The position numbers and the translations under genes are program-made. A stretch of 64,000 nucleotides of DNA from Catellicoccus marimammalium (GTDB lineage: Bacteria; Bacillota; Bacilli; Lactobacillales; Catellicoccaceae), in assembly GCF_965139335.1 (NCBI RefSeq), contig NZ_CBCSEL010000001.1. One strand, given 5' to 3'. The notes under the pieces were generated by a model. It did no database searches, was not told the origin of the DNA, and saw nothing but the letters and a program-made list of their open reading frames with translations. Shown piece after piece: positions 1-7,507 of the stretch (the stretch's first letter is position 1; the number at the start of each line of letters is the position of its first letter).

Positions 1-1
1 T

Positions 2-433
2 TCTGATTCTCTTTGTTATATGAAAAATGACTTTGAGGTCCAACAAGTTTTTGATGAAGTATATCGCATTTTAGAGGAAGATGGAATCTTTATTTTTGAT
101 GTTCATTCAGATTATAAGATGACAGAATGTTTCCCTAATTTTAGCTTCCATAATGAAACCGAAGATTATGCGTTTTTATGGGATTCTTATCCCGATGAAG
201 CTCCACTAAGCATTGTCCATGAACTATCTTTCTATGTTCGCGATGAAGATGATCGTTTTGAACGCTATTTAGAAGACCATCATGAGCGTACCTATCCATT
301 AGAGCATTATCTGCGTCTTTTAGAGAATGCTGGATTTAGTCAAGTAGAAGTATATGCTGATTTTACAGATGAAGCACCAACAGAAACAAGTGAACGCTGG
401 TTTTTCGTCTGTCATAAAGAAGAAAATCTATGA
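2..433 (+). CDS. Class I SAM-dependent methyltransferase, YqeM-like (C-terminal part, cut by window start)
   Basis: The reading frame is open to the first base of the window, and the residues CDSLCY precede the first internal Met, so this is the 3' part of a longer gene. The visible part has the late half of a Rossmann methyltransferase: a helix, then the strand DGIFIFDVHS, and a C-terminal substrate-side region ending WFFVCHKEE. The family is usually about 245 aa, so roughly 100 N-terminal residues with the SAM-binding loop are missing. The stop overlaps the tmcAL start (ATGA). In many Firmicutes a yqeM-like methyltransferase precedes ylbM/tmcAL, which supports the family call. The substrate is unknown. 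Confidence 0.75.
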   Translation, partial: SDSLCYMKNDFEVQQVFDEVYRILEEDGIFIFDVHSDYKMTECFPNFSFHNETEDYAFLWDSYPDEAPLSIVHELSFYVRDEDDRFERYLEDHHERTYPLEHYLRLLENAGFSQVEVYADFTDEAPTETSERWFFVCHKEENL

Positions 434-1602
434 GAAGTTGTGGCGTAATTGTAGAGTATAATCCCTTTCACCAAGGGCATGCCTATCACTTACAAAAAGC
501 AAAAGAAAAAAGTGGAGCAGATTGTTGTATTGCAGTTATGAGTGGTAATTTTGTGCAAAGAGGGGAGCCTGCAATTTTAGATAAATGGACAAGAACAAAG
601 TTAGCACTAGAAGCAGGAGCAGATTTAGTTATTGAACTTCCGTGGTTTGGTGCTGTACAACCTGCAGATTATTTTGGATCTATGGCTGTTCAACTTTTAT
701 CTGCTTTGCAAGTAGACGCTTTTTGTTTTGGTACAGAAAAGGAAAATGAATTTTCTTATATGGATTTTGTCAAAAAAGAAAAAGCTCATCAAAAAGAATT
801 AGACCAACGGATTCAACAACTAAATTGTGAACATCCAGAATGGTCTTATCCTAAAAAAATGGCAGAAGCTTACCGTGAAATTTTTCCAGAAGAATATAAA
901 GATATGGATCAGTCCAATCACTTATTAGGACTAGCTTATGCTCGGGCAAATCTACAATTGGAACGTCCCTTAGAATTATTGACGATTGAGCGAAAAGGAA
1001 GTCAACATCGAGAGAAAGAGTTAACTTCTTTTGCTAGTGGTACGGCAATTCGTAAAGCAGTACAACAAAAGGATTGGACGGAACTTAAAAATTATGTTCC
1101 AATAGCTACCTATCAAGCTTTAAAAGAAGGTCCTTGTCATCGTTGGGAAGATTATTGGGCACAATTGCAAGGAATTGGTTTGAGTTTATCTTCTTCACAG
1201 TGGAAACAACTCTATGAAGTACATGATGGCTTAGAAGAACGATTACAAAAATCATTTTATGAAGCGAATAGCTTTTCAGAATGGAAGGAATCTTTAAGTT
1301 GTGCCCATCTTACACAAGCAAAGATTCAAAGATTGGCAACGTATATTTTAACGCAAACTACAAAAGAAGAAGTTACTTATGCGTGGAATCATCCATACAT
1401 TAAAATATTAGGTTTTAGTTTGCAAGGACGACAATGGTTAAAAGAAAAAGAGATTTCTTTACCGATAGTAGTAAATATTAGACAACAAGAGGAACGATTA
1501 CTCCGTTTAGAACAACGTTACGATATGATTTACTTAAGTCCTTATCAAACTCCTAAAGATTATTTTTCATTATATAAACCAATTAGCAAGGAGGAGTTGT
1601 AA
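430..1602 (+). CDS. tmcAL: tRNA(Met) cytidine acetate ligase
   Basis: 390 aa, the usual length for TmcAL (B. subtilis YlbM). The N-terminus is a nucleotidyltransferase-like fold with GVIVEYNPFHQGH; the ATP-binding HxGH is at residues 14-17. A second conserved segment, FASGTAIRKA, lies near residue 200. The family acetylates the wobble cytidine (C34) of elongator tRNA-Met using ATP and acetate. The ATG overlaps the stop of the upstream methyltransferase gene, and the stop overlaps the next gene by one base, so the three are translationally coupled. Confidence 0.9.
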   Translation: MRSCGVIVEYNPFHQGHAYHLQKAKEKSGADCCIAVMSGNFVQRGEPAILDKWTRTKLALEAGADLVIELPWFGAVQPADYFGSMAVQLLSALQVDAFCFGTEKENEFSYMDFVKKEKAHQKELDQRIQQLNCEHPEWSYPKKMAEAYREIFPEEYKDMDQSNHLLGLAYARANLQLERPLELLTIERKGSQHREKELTSFASGTAIRKAVQQKDWTELKNYVPIATYQALKEGPCHRWEDYWAQLQGIGLSLSSSQWKQLYEVHDGLEERLQKSFYEANSFSEWKESLSCAHLTQAKIQRLATYILTQTTKEEVTYAWNHPYIKILGFSLQGRQWLKEKEISLPIVVNIRQQEERLLRLEQRYDMIYLSPYQTPKDYFSLYKPISKEEL

Positions 1603-2021
1603 TGGATCGTCAACCCATGTCTACATTTATGTTATGGTTTGATTTTCTAATGTTAGGTTTTGTGATGTTTAGTGCTTTTTTCACTCAGTATTCCACTGCA
1701 GAATCTAATTGGTATATTTGGTTGTTGACTTATATCGTGAGTGATAGTCTATCTTGGATTCAACAATCAAGAAATCGTCCATTATCCGTAGAAGAATATA
1801 TTTTTGCTACGAAAAAACCTGCGCCACGGAGTCTATATCTATTACAAAAAATGAATCGTTTATTAACAACGATTTCTTTGATTTTTGTTATCGTTGGTAT
1901 CTTTACTTCTTCTTGGATGGTTTGGTTAGGGATGATTTGTTTAATCCGTTTAATTGTTTTGATTTTATTTATGTTAATTATGAATCGAACATGGGAAATA
2001 AATAGGAAAGGAGGACTATAA
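1602..2021 (+). CDS. Hypothetical multi-pass membrane protein
   Basis: 139 aa, with about four hydrophobic segments (roughly residues 10-28, 33-50, 87-108 and 112-130) separated by a polar loop (about 55-85). I do not recognise the family. It starts at the last base of tmcAL's stop region and ends in TAATG, shared with trmR, so it is co-translated with tRNA-modification genes. An internal GGAGTTG-type SD in the tmcAL end precedes the ATG. No catalytic motif is visible. Confidence 0.7.
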   Translation: MDRQPMSTFMLWFDFLMLGFVMFSAFFTQYSTAESNWYIWLLTYIVSDSLSWIQQSRNRPLSVEEYIFATKKPAPRSLYLLQKMNRLLTTISLIFVIVGIFTSSWMVWLGMICLIRLIVLILFMLIMNRTWEINRKGGL

Positions 2022-2734
2022 TGCGAGAAATTCAAAAAAATGAAATGATGCACCGACCAATTGTTGATGAACGTGTATTACAATTTATGCGTACTGGACA
2101 AAAGCCATTAACAGGTTATATGCGAGAAATTCAAAAAGAAGCTCAAGAAGAAGAAATCCCAGTAATTCCAGAAGAAACGGTCGTCTTTTTACGTTTTTTA
2201 TTTAGTCAAATTCAAATTCGTGAAGTATTAGAAATTGGTGCGGCAATTGGTTTTTCTTCAGCTTTAATGGATCAATTAATGCATCAAGAAGGGCATGTAA
2301 CAACCATCGATCGTTTTGATTATATGATTAAAAAAGCAAAGAAGAACTATGAGAAATACCAATTAACAGATCGCATTACTCTTTTAGAAGGTCAAGCGGT
2401 TGATATTTTACCTACTTTGCCAAGTGCTCACTACGATTTTTTATTTATGGACAGCGCAAAAGCGAAATACATTGAGTTTTTACCCCAATGTCTACGTTTA
2501 GTAAAAACAGGAGGATGTATTATGATTGATGATATCTTCCAAGGCGGAACGGTTTTTGATCCAGAAGAGACGATTCGTCGTGGAACGAGAAAAATTCATC
2601 GTCGCTTAAAAGAGTTACTAGAAGTAGTAAATGAAGTAGAGGGATTAACTTCTTGTGTTTTACCATTGGGAGATGGCGTTATGTTAATAACAAAAGAAAA
2701 AGATCAAGTGATTTTACCAGAACTAAGAGATTAA
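2021..2734 (+). CDS. trmR: tRNA 5-hydroxyuridine methyltransferase (O-methyltransferase family 3)
   Basis: 237 aa. SAM-binding loop VLEIGAAIGFSSALM around residue 70, acidic strand-2 residue in TTIDRF, and FLFMDSAKAKY near residue 145, typical of the YrrM/TrmR group. TrmR methylates 5-hydroxyuridine at position 34 of certain tRNAs to 5-methoxyuridine. It overlaps the upstream gene by one base (TAATG) and has AAAGGAGG ahead of the ATG. It follows tmcAL, another wobble-base modifier. It could be another family 3 O-methyltransferase, but length and motifs favour TrmR. Confidence 0.8.
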   Translation: MREIQKNEMMHRPIVDERVLQFMRTGQKPLTGYMREIQKEAQEEEIPVIPEETVVFLRFLFSQIQIREVLEIGAAIGFSSALMDQLMHQEGHVTTIDRFDYMIKKAKKNYEKYQLTDRITLLEGQAVDILPTLPSAHYDFLFMDSAKAKYIEFLPQCLRLVKTGGCIMIDDIFQGGTVFDPEETIRRGTRKIHRRLKELLEVVNEVEGLTSCVLPLGDGVMLITKEKDQVILPELRD

Positions 2735-2764
2735 ATCTTTAGTGTTAATCACAAAAGAATCATG

Positions 2765-2770
2765 TATAAT
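2765..2770 (+). promoter_or_regulatory. -10 box for the following membrane protein gene
   Basis: TATAAT with no good -35 (GTGTTA at 2742-2747, 17-bp spacer). It lies 33 bp before the probable ATG at 2803. Confidence 0.45.
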
Positions 2771-2802
2771 GGAATTATGAAAAATTAGTAAAGGTGGATT
2801 TC

Positions 2803-3588
2803 ATGTATTATTTAATTGGTTATGTTATGTATATCGCCTTAACCATCGGAGTTTTATTTTATTTACTCGTATATCGTTCACACATTTCTTTATTATGGAA
2901 AAAAGTTTGGACGAGTATAACTTTAGTGGGAGTATTAATCTTTACGATTTTATGTACTAGCTTTTTACCATTTCGTTGGATTAATATTTTATTCTATATT
3001 GGTGTGATTGTTAGTTACATCCTTATTTTTAGTGCAATTTATTTATTAAGTTCATTTCTTTACAATAAATGGTTAAAACATAAAGGACAGCAAACAGAAG
3101 GTTCAAGTTGGAAAACTGAAATTGAACAATTGAGAAAAAAACATCAAAAGAAAAAAGAAAATCAAACTACAGGAACAAAACCAACGAAAACTTCTCGACC
3201 TAAAAGAAAAAGAAGAGAGACTCCTCTTTTTGTTGAGCGAGAAAAAGTAGCGAAAAAAGAAAAAGTAGTGAAAGAAAAAGAGCCTAGTATCCAAGAAGAA
3301 ATTAAACAATGGAATCAAAAGAAAGAGAAAAAAGAATTAAAGAAACAACCGATTAAAGCGGTAACAAAACAAAAAAAAGGCAATAAGACAAAAGTACCTT
3401 CACCTGATCAAAAGGCAGCTCCTGTAAAAGTAGAAACTAAACCTACTAAAAATACAGAGAGTGTTCAGGTAAAATCAAAAACAAACAATCAACGTCCGAA
3501 AAATATTCAAGATTATGCACCAAAGATGAATACAACATCCAAAGTGAAAAAACCAAAATCTATTAAGAAATTTAATAATAAAAAATAG
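2803..3588 (+). CDS. Hypothetical membrane protein with long lysine-rich cytoplasmic tail
   Basis: 261 aa from the ATG at 2803, which sits 5 nt after an AAAGGTGG SD; a GTG at 2794 lies inside that SD and is unlikely to be used. Three transmembrane helices (about residues 2-23, 33-53 and 57-83) are followed by about 170 residues dominated by Lys, Glu, Gln, Thr and Pro, predicted disordered. The tail contains repeated KKEK/KVVKEKE-type stretches. I do not recognise the family. It is a single-gene unit with its own promoter and a strong terminator. The basic tail might bind RNA, ribosomes or acidic lipids, but this is inference only. Confidence 0.7.
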   Translation: MYYLIGYVMYIALTIGVLFYLLVYRSHISLLWKKVWTSITLVGVLIFTILCTSFLPFRWINILFYIGVIVSYILIFSAIYLLSSFLYNKWLKHKGQQTEGSSWKTEIEQLRKKHQKKKENQTTGTKPTKTSRPKRKRRETPLFVEREKVAKKEKVVKEKEPSIQEEIKQWNQKKEKKELKKQPIKAVTKQKKGNKTKVPSPDQKAAPVKVETKPTKNTESVQVKSKTNNQRPKNIQDYAPKMNTTSKVKKPKSIKKFNNKK

Positions 3589-3616
3589 AGAGGAAGAATT
3601 TCCTCTCTATTTTTGT
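3586..3616 (+). terminator. Intrinsic terminator
   Basis: TAGAGAGGAA (3586-3595) pairs with TTCCTCTCTA (3600-3609) over a 4-nt loop, then ATTTTTG. The stop codon is inside the stem. Confidence 0.85.
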
Positions 3617-3644
3617 TTGACAATCAAAAAGACTATGATATAAT
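3617..3644 (+). promoter_or_regulatory. Promoter of the rplU-prp-rpmA operon
   Basis: Consensus -35 TTGACA (3617-3622), 16-bp spacer, -10 TATAAT (3639-3644). It is immediately downstream of the previous terminator. Confidence 0.85.
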
Positions 3645-3649
3645 TGTTT

Positions 3650-3745
3650 ATGTTGTAATTGTGGCACACACAGCTACAACCGCTCCGACTAAGTTTTTAA
3701 GAACCATGGTCACTTAGGAAGGCGAGTCTAAGATTTAAATAAGGA
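3650..3745 (+). ncRNA. L21 ribosomal-protein leader RNA
   Basis: The untranslated stretch between the promoter and rplU contains the paired elements CCGCTCCGACTAAG (about 3681-3694) and CTTAGGAAGGCGAG (about 3713-3726), followed by the SD. Layout and sequence resemble the Firmicutes L21 leader family found upstream of rplU. The expected role is autoregulation by a product of the operon. Boundaries are approximate. Confidence 0.7.
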
Positions 3746-3758
3746 GGTGCTACATAGA

Positions 3759-4067
3759 ATGTACGCAATCATTAAAACAGGTGGAAAACAAATCAAAGTT
3801 GAAGAAGGACAAGCAATCTACGTTGAAAAATTAAACGTTGCTGCTGGTGAAAAAGTAGTCTTCGACGAAGTTATTTTAGTAGGTGGAGAAAACACTAAAG
3901 TAGGTACTCCATTAGTAGAAGGTGCTACTGTTGAAGGAACTGTTGAAAAACACGGAAAACAAAAGAAAGTAGTTACTTTCAAATATAAACCTAAAAAACA
4001 TTCTCACCGCAAACAAGGTCATCGTCAACCTTATACAAAAGTAATGATCGACAAAATTTGTGGTTAA
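3759..4067 (+). CDS. rplU: 50S ribosomal protein L21
   Basis: 102 aa starting MYAIIKTGGKQIKVEEGQ and ending in the conserved basic KKHSHRKQGHRQPYT region, the normal L21 length. The ATG at 3759 follows AAGGAGGTG (3741-3749) with a 9-nt spacer; the GTG at 3747 is part of the SD and is not the start. L21 binds 23S rRNA in the large subunit. It is first in the rplU-prp-rpmA operon. Confidence 0.97.
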   Translation: MYAIIKTGGKQIKVEEGQAIYVEKLNVAAGEKVVFDEVILVGGENTKVGTPLVEGATVEGTVEKHGKQKKVVTFKYKPKKHSHRKQGHRQPYTKVMIDKICG

Positions 4068-4085
4068 GAGAAAGTAGTGTGAACG

Positions 4086-4415
4086 ATGATCTCTATTTTA
4101 TTTACCGTAGATTCACAAAAAAACATTCAAAGTTTTACATGTTCCGGGCATGCCGGTGCAGGACCTTATGGTAGTGATATTGTTTGTGCGGCGGTTTCTG
4201 CTTTAACAATCAGTACTGTAAATGGAATGGAAGCACTCGCTCATCTAACGCCAAAAGTAGAGGTTGATGTAGTAGAAGGTGGGTATTTATCAGTCGAATT
4301 GAATGAGTCTAATCCTACCGCACAAATTTTATTACAAAATCTGTATTTAGCGTTACAACAATTACAAAAAGAAAATGAAACGTATATAGATTTAAGCATA
4401 CAGGAGGTGCAATGA
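4086..4415 (+). CDS. prp: Ribosomal-processing cysteine protease Prp
   Basis: 109 aa. The catalytic pair is visible as GHAG with His22 and GSDIVCAAVSAL with Cys34. Prp removes the N-terminal extension of ribosomal protein L27 in Firmicutes. The gene sits between rplU and rpmA, the conserved position of ysxB/prp, and the downstream L27 carries the matching cleavable extension. The stop (TGA, 4413-4415) lies just before the rpmA ATG. Confidence 0.92.
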   Translation: MISILFTVDSQKNIQSFTCSGHAGAGPYGSDIVCAAVSALTISTVNGMEALAHLTPKVEVDVVEGGYLSVELNESNPTAQILLQNLYLALQQLQKENETYIDLSIQEVQ

Positions 4416-4416
4416 C

Positions 4417-4701
4417 ATGTTAAAATTTGATTTACAATTATTCGCTCATAAAAAAGGTGGAGGTTCTACATCAAACGGACGTGACTCAGAATCAAAACGT
4501 CTAGGTGCTAAACGTGCTGACGGACAAATGGTTTCTGCAGGTTCTATCTTATACCGTCAACGTGGAACAAAAATCTACCCAGGTGCAAACGTGAAAAAAG
4601 GTGGAGATGACACTTTATTCGCAGTTGCTGACGGAATCGTTCGTTTTGAACGTAAAGGACGCGATAAAAAACAAGTTTCTGTATATCCAGTAGAAGCTTA
4701 A
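4417..4701 (+). CDS. rpmA: 50S ribosomal protein L27 with cleavable N-terminal extension
   Basis: 94 aa. It starts MLKFDLQLF followed by AHKKGGGST. The first nine residues match the Prp recognition sequence, so mature L27 should begin at Ala10 after cleavage behind Phe9. AGGAGGTG lies 5-12 nt upstream of the ATG at 4417. The mature N-terminus reaches the peptidyl-transferase centre, and in species with this extension processing is needed for function. Last gene of the operon. Confidence 0.97.
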   Translation: MLKFDLQLFAHKKGGGSTSNGRDSESKRLGAKRADGQMVSAGSILYRQRGTKIYPGANVKKGGDDTLFAVADGIVRFERKGRDKKQVSVYPVEA

Positions 4702-4710
4702 TATTAGTGA

Positions 4711-4741
4711 GAAAAGAGGCCTTTAAGAGGTCTCTTTTTTT
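4711..4741 (+). terminator. Terminator of the rplU operon
   Basis: AAAGAGGCCT (4713-4722) pairs with AGGTCTCTTT (4728-4737; one G-U) over a short loop, followed by a U-run. Confidence 0.85.
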
Positions 4742-4846
4742 GTGTGTTGAATATAAAAAAACAAAAAAAATATAAAATGAAGAGTTATTATTTCTCATTC
4801 TTTCTTAATAAGAGTACAATAGAATTATTAAAAAGGAGTGAAAGAA

Positions 4847-6079
4847 ATGAAAATAAGAGAAGAAGAGATCAACGAATTTTTAAACCAACAATTACCATTC
4901 CCAGTAGAAATGAAAGACAGTGATGGAACAGTACGTTGTTGGGCAGAAAATAAAGAAGGAGATGCAATCCGCATTACTTGGCATGTCCCATTCTCTCTTA
5001 AAGATTGTATGAAAAAAGGAGTATCTATGTATTTAGGAGAAGCATACATGGATGGTCTAGTTGATGTTGAAGGTGAAAATCGTCCTTTAGAACGTCTAGT
5101 AGAATTTGCCTATGAAATGATGTTGAAATTACAACAAAATGCCACATGGACAAAATGGGTATCTACAACGATGAAAGTAAAACAAAAATTCCATCGTCAT
5201 ACCCCTTCAGAAAATAAAGAAGAGATCCATGCTCATTACGATATTTCTAATGATTTCTATCGTTTATGGTTAGATGACACAATGACTTATTCTTGTGCTT
5301 ATTTTGCAAATGAAAAAGATACATTAACGCAAGCGCAAGAAAATAAAGTACAACATATTTTGAAAAAATTAAATCCAAAACCAGGAAAAACATTGGTAGA
5401 TATTGGTTGTGGCTGGGGAACATTAATGTTAACTGCTTGTGAACAATATCAATTAAAAGTGACAGGGATTACCTTAAGTGAAGAACAATATAACTATGTA
5501 CAAGAACAAATTGAAAAACGTAATTTACAAGATCGAGCAGAAGTATTATTGATGGACTACCGTAACTTAAAAGGCCGTCATTTTGATTATGTAACTAGCG
5601 TTGGTATGTTTGAACATGTAGGTTCACAAGAATTACCAAATTATTTCCAAATTGTTTCTGATTTATTATCTGAAGGTGGAAATGCATTGATTCATGGAAT
5701 TACAAGCCAACAAAATGGAGGAACAGATCCATGGCTAGATAAATATATCTTCCCAGGAGGCTATATTCCAAGTATGGTGGAAATTTTGGAAGATACACGC
5801 AGTGCAGGATTACAACTTTTTGATTTAGAAACCTTACGCCGTCATTACCAAAAAACATTGGAATGTTGGACAGATAATTTCCATCAATGTAAAGATGAAG
5901 TGTTGAAGATGGAAGGAGAGCGCTTCTATCGTATGTGGGATGCTTACTTACAAGCTTGTGCAGGATCTTTTGCGGCAGGAAATATTGATTGTTGCCAATA
6001 TCTATTAACTAAAGGTCCAAGTGGAATGAACTTGCCAATGACACGTGAATATATGTATCATAATATTAATATTCAATAA
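4847..6079 (+). CDS. cfa: Cyclopropane-fatty-acyl-phospholipid synthase
   Basis: 410 aa from the ATG at 4847, 8 nt after AAAAGGAG; an upstream GTG at 4838 overlaps the SD. Family marks: HAHYDISNDFYRLWLD, TYSCAYF, the SAM loop LVDIGCGWGTL and SVGMFEHVG. The enzyme transfers a methylene group from SAM to cis double bonds of membrane phospholipid acyl chains, an acid- and stationary-phase membrane adaptation. The dedA-like gene follows 20 bp downstream, so both probably share a transcript ending at 6642-6680. Confidence 0.92.
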   Translation: MKIREEEINEFLNQQLPFPVEMKDSDGTVRCWAENKEGDAIRITWHVPFSLKDCMKKGVSMYLGEAYMDGLVDVEGENRPLERLVEFAYEMMLKLQQNATWTKWVSTTMKVKQKFHRHTPSENKEEIHAHYDISNDFYRLWLDDTMTYSCAYFANEKDTLTQAQENKVQHILKKLNPKPGKTLVDIGCGWGTLMLTACEQYQLKVTGITLSEEQYNYVQEQIEKRNLQDRAEVLLMDYRNLKGRHFDYVTSVGMFEHVGSQELPNYFQIVSDLLSEGGNALIHGITSQQNGGTDPWLDKYIFPGGYIPSMVEILEDTRSAGLQLFDLETLRRHYQKTLECWTDNFHQCKDEVLKMEGERFYRMWDAYLQACAGSFAAGNIDCCQYLLTKGPSGMNLPMTREYMYHNINIQ

Positions 6080-6099
6080 TTTATTTTATAAGGAAAGAT

Positions 6100-6636
6100 A
6101 TGTCAGTATTATCAACCATTGTATTTAGTCTTAGTGCATTATTAAGAATTCATGCAGAACATGTACATTTTTGGCATGTACTTTTAGCGATTTTCATTGC
6201 GTTAGTGATGAGTGTAAGCGGGGATGCCATTGATTTTTGTATTGGAAAATATACGAATAAACTATTAAATCATTGGAAGTTTTTCCAAAAGCATTTTTCT
6301 GAACAAGAATTAGCTAGAGGAGAGCGGTTCGTGCAACGTTATGGAAAGATGGCTATCTTTTTTTCCCGTTATATTCCAGGAATCCGTACTATTACTTCTT
6401 ATGTAATTGGGGCATCTAATTATTCCTTTCCGATTTATGTTTCGCTAAATATACTAGCAAATCTAATTATGTTAACTTTATATGCACTATTTGGCTATTT
6501 TTTGGGAGGAATTCCTTTTGTCAAAGAGCATTTCGTTGTCATTGTTATGTTATTAGTGCTTTTACCATTGATTCCAAGTTTATATTTTACTTGGAAGAAA
6601 AACAAAAAGGATTCTAGCGAGAAAACCGAAAAATAA
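6100..6636 (+). CDS. DedA family membrane protein, N-terminally short
   Basis: 178 aa. DedA/SNARE-associated features are clear from about residue 25: GDAIDFCIGKY, then FFSRYIPGIRTITSYVIGASN (the conserved RF.P..R....AG segment) and C-terminal helices. Family members are usually about 200-220 aa and begin with an amphipathic helix, a conserved Glu and a P-G-(D/E) loop; that part is absent. Only 20 bp separate it from cfa, so no upstream coding is available. The SD AAGGAAAG is good, so the short form is probably expressed. DedA proteins are linked to lipid translocation and membrane-potential homeostasis. Confidence 0.8.
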   Translation: MSVLSTIVFSLSALLRIHAEHVHFWHVLLAIFIALVMSVSGDAIDFCIGKYTNKLLNHWKFFQKHFSEQELARGERFVQRYGKMAIFFSRYIPGIRTITSYVIGASNYSFPIYVSLNILANLIMLTLYALFGYFLGGIPFVKEHFVVIVMLLVLLPLIPSLYFTWKKNKKDSSEKTEK

Positions 6637-6641
6637 AAAAC

Positions 6642-6680
6642 AAAAAGTCCAAAAGGTTGTTTCCTTTTGGACTTTTTTAT
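6642..6680. terminator. Bidirectional terminator between dedA-like gene and azoR
   Basis: AAAAAGTCCAAAAGG (6642-6656) and CCTTTTGGACTTTTT (6663-6677) form a perfect 15-bp stem with A- and U-tracts on both sides, serving the + gene before it and the - gene after it. Confidence 0.9.
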
Positions 6681-6681
6681 T

Positions 6682-7284
6682 TTAAAATTCTTTTGCTTTT
6701 TCTTTTGCTTCTTCCATCGCTAATTTTGGTAAATGACGTCCTGCAGAACGATCTTTTCCGTCGATAAAGATGTGTTCGACATCATGAATACCAATAAATT
6801 TAAAAATTCCTTCAATATGTTTTGTGGCTGGATCTTGTCCACCAAAAGGACTTCCATTGGATTGTAAATGCATTACCTTTTTGCCTTTTACTAACCCTTC
6901 TGGACCATGAGAAGTATAACGGAATGTTTTATTGGTAATCAATAAAGTATCTAACCACGCTTTTAAACGTGTAGGGACATGCATATTCCACAATGGATTA
7001 GCAATAACGATTTTATCATATTCTAAAAATTGATTACTAAATGAATCAAAACGTTCTGCGCATACTCGTTGAGCTTCTGTCCATTCTGAAGGATCTGTCT
7101 CCCAAGCTGTTAACAAAGTTCCATCAATATCTGGAATCTCTGTCGCAAATAAATCTAAAACAGTAATCTCATCTTCAGGGTGAGACTCTGCATAACTTTC
7201 TAAAAATTGATCTAATAAAGCAACAGTAGTACTTTTCTCTTTCGTAAAAGGATGAGCTTTAATTGCTAATAATTTTTGTGTCAA
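6682..7284 (-). CDS. azoR: FMN-dependent NADH:azoreductase
   Basis: 200 aa, the usual AzoR length. It has a flavodoxin-like fold with N-terminal LLAIKAHPF, NPLWNMHVPTRLKAWLDT (flavin-binding region) and GSPFGGQDPATKH. The family reduces azo compounds and quinones using NADH and FMN. The start is a TTG at 7284 preceded by AAGGAAG on the minus strand; no better ATG is in frame. Single-gene unit, transcribed away from the pepP-like gene. Confidence 0.9.
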   Translation of the reverse strand: MTQKLLAIKAHPFTKEKSTTVALLDQFLESYAESHPEDEITVLDLFATEIPDIDGTLLTAWETDPSEWTEAQRVCAERFDSFSNQFLEYDKIVIANPLWNMHVPTRLKAWLDTLLITNKTFRYTSHGPEGLVKGKKVMHLQSNGSPFGGQDPATKHIEGIFKFIGIHDVEHIFIDGKDRSAGRHLPKLAMEEAKEKAKEF

Positions 7285-7507
7285 TGTAAATTCTTCCTTT
7301 CAATATTATTATTCAATGTTTCTAGGATACGATGGATAAATAAAGAAGTCAAAAAAATTGCTTTAAAATACCAAAAAATAAAAGTTTTGCTAAAAATAAT
7401 AAGCTTTGCTTTAATTTGTTCTCATAAAAAGGATTTTTCTTTTTTATTCATAAAAAATAGAGAAAGATATGCTATAATGTAAGAGATAAAGAAAGGAAGA
7501 TCTGTTT
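7285..7507. promoter_or_regulatory. Divergent intergenic region, azoR / pepP-like
   Basis: Holds the azoR SD at the left and a -10 TATAAT (7473-7478) for the + gene at the right, with TTCATA (7447-7452) as a poor -35. The middle is very A/T-rich. I see no operator or RNA element. Confidence 0.5.

Noticed and set aside
7276..7482. 68-codon frame between azoR and the pepP-like gene
   Set aside because: A/T-rich intergenic DNA, no SD, overlaps both the azoR start region and the promoter of the next gene, composition unlike a protein.
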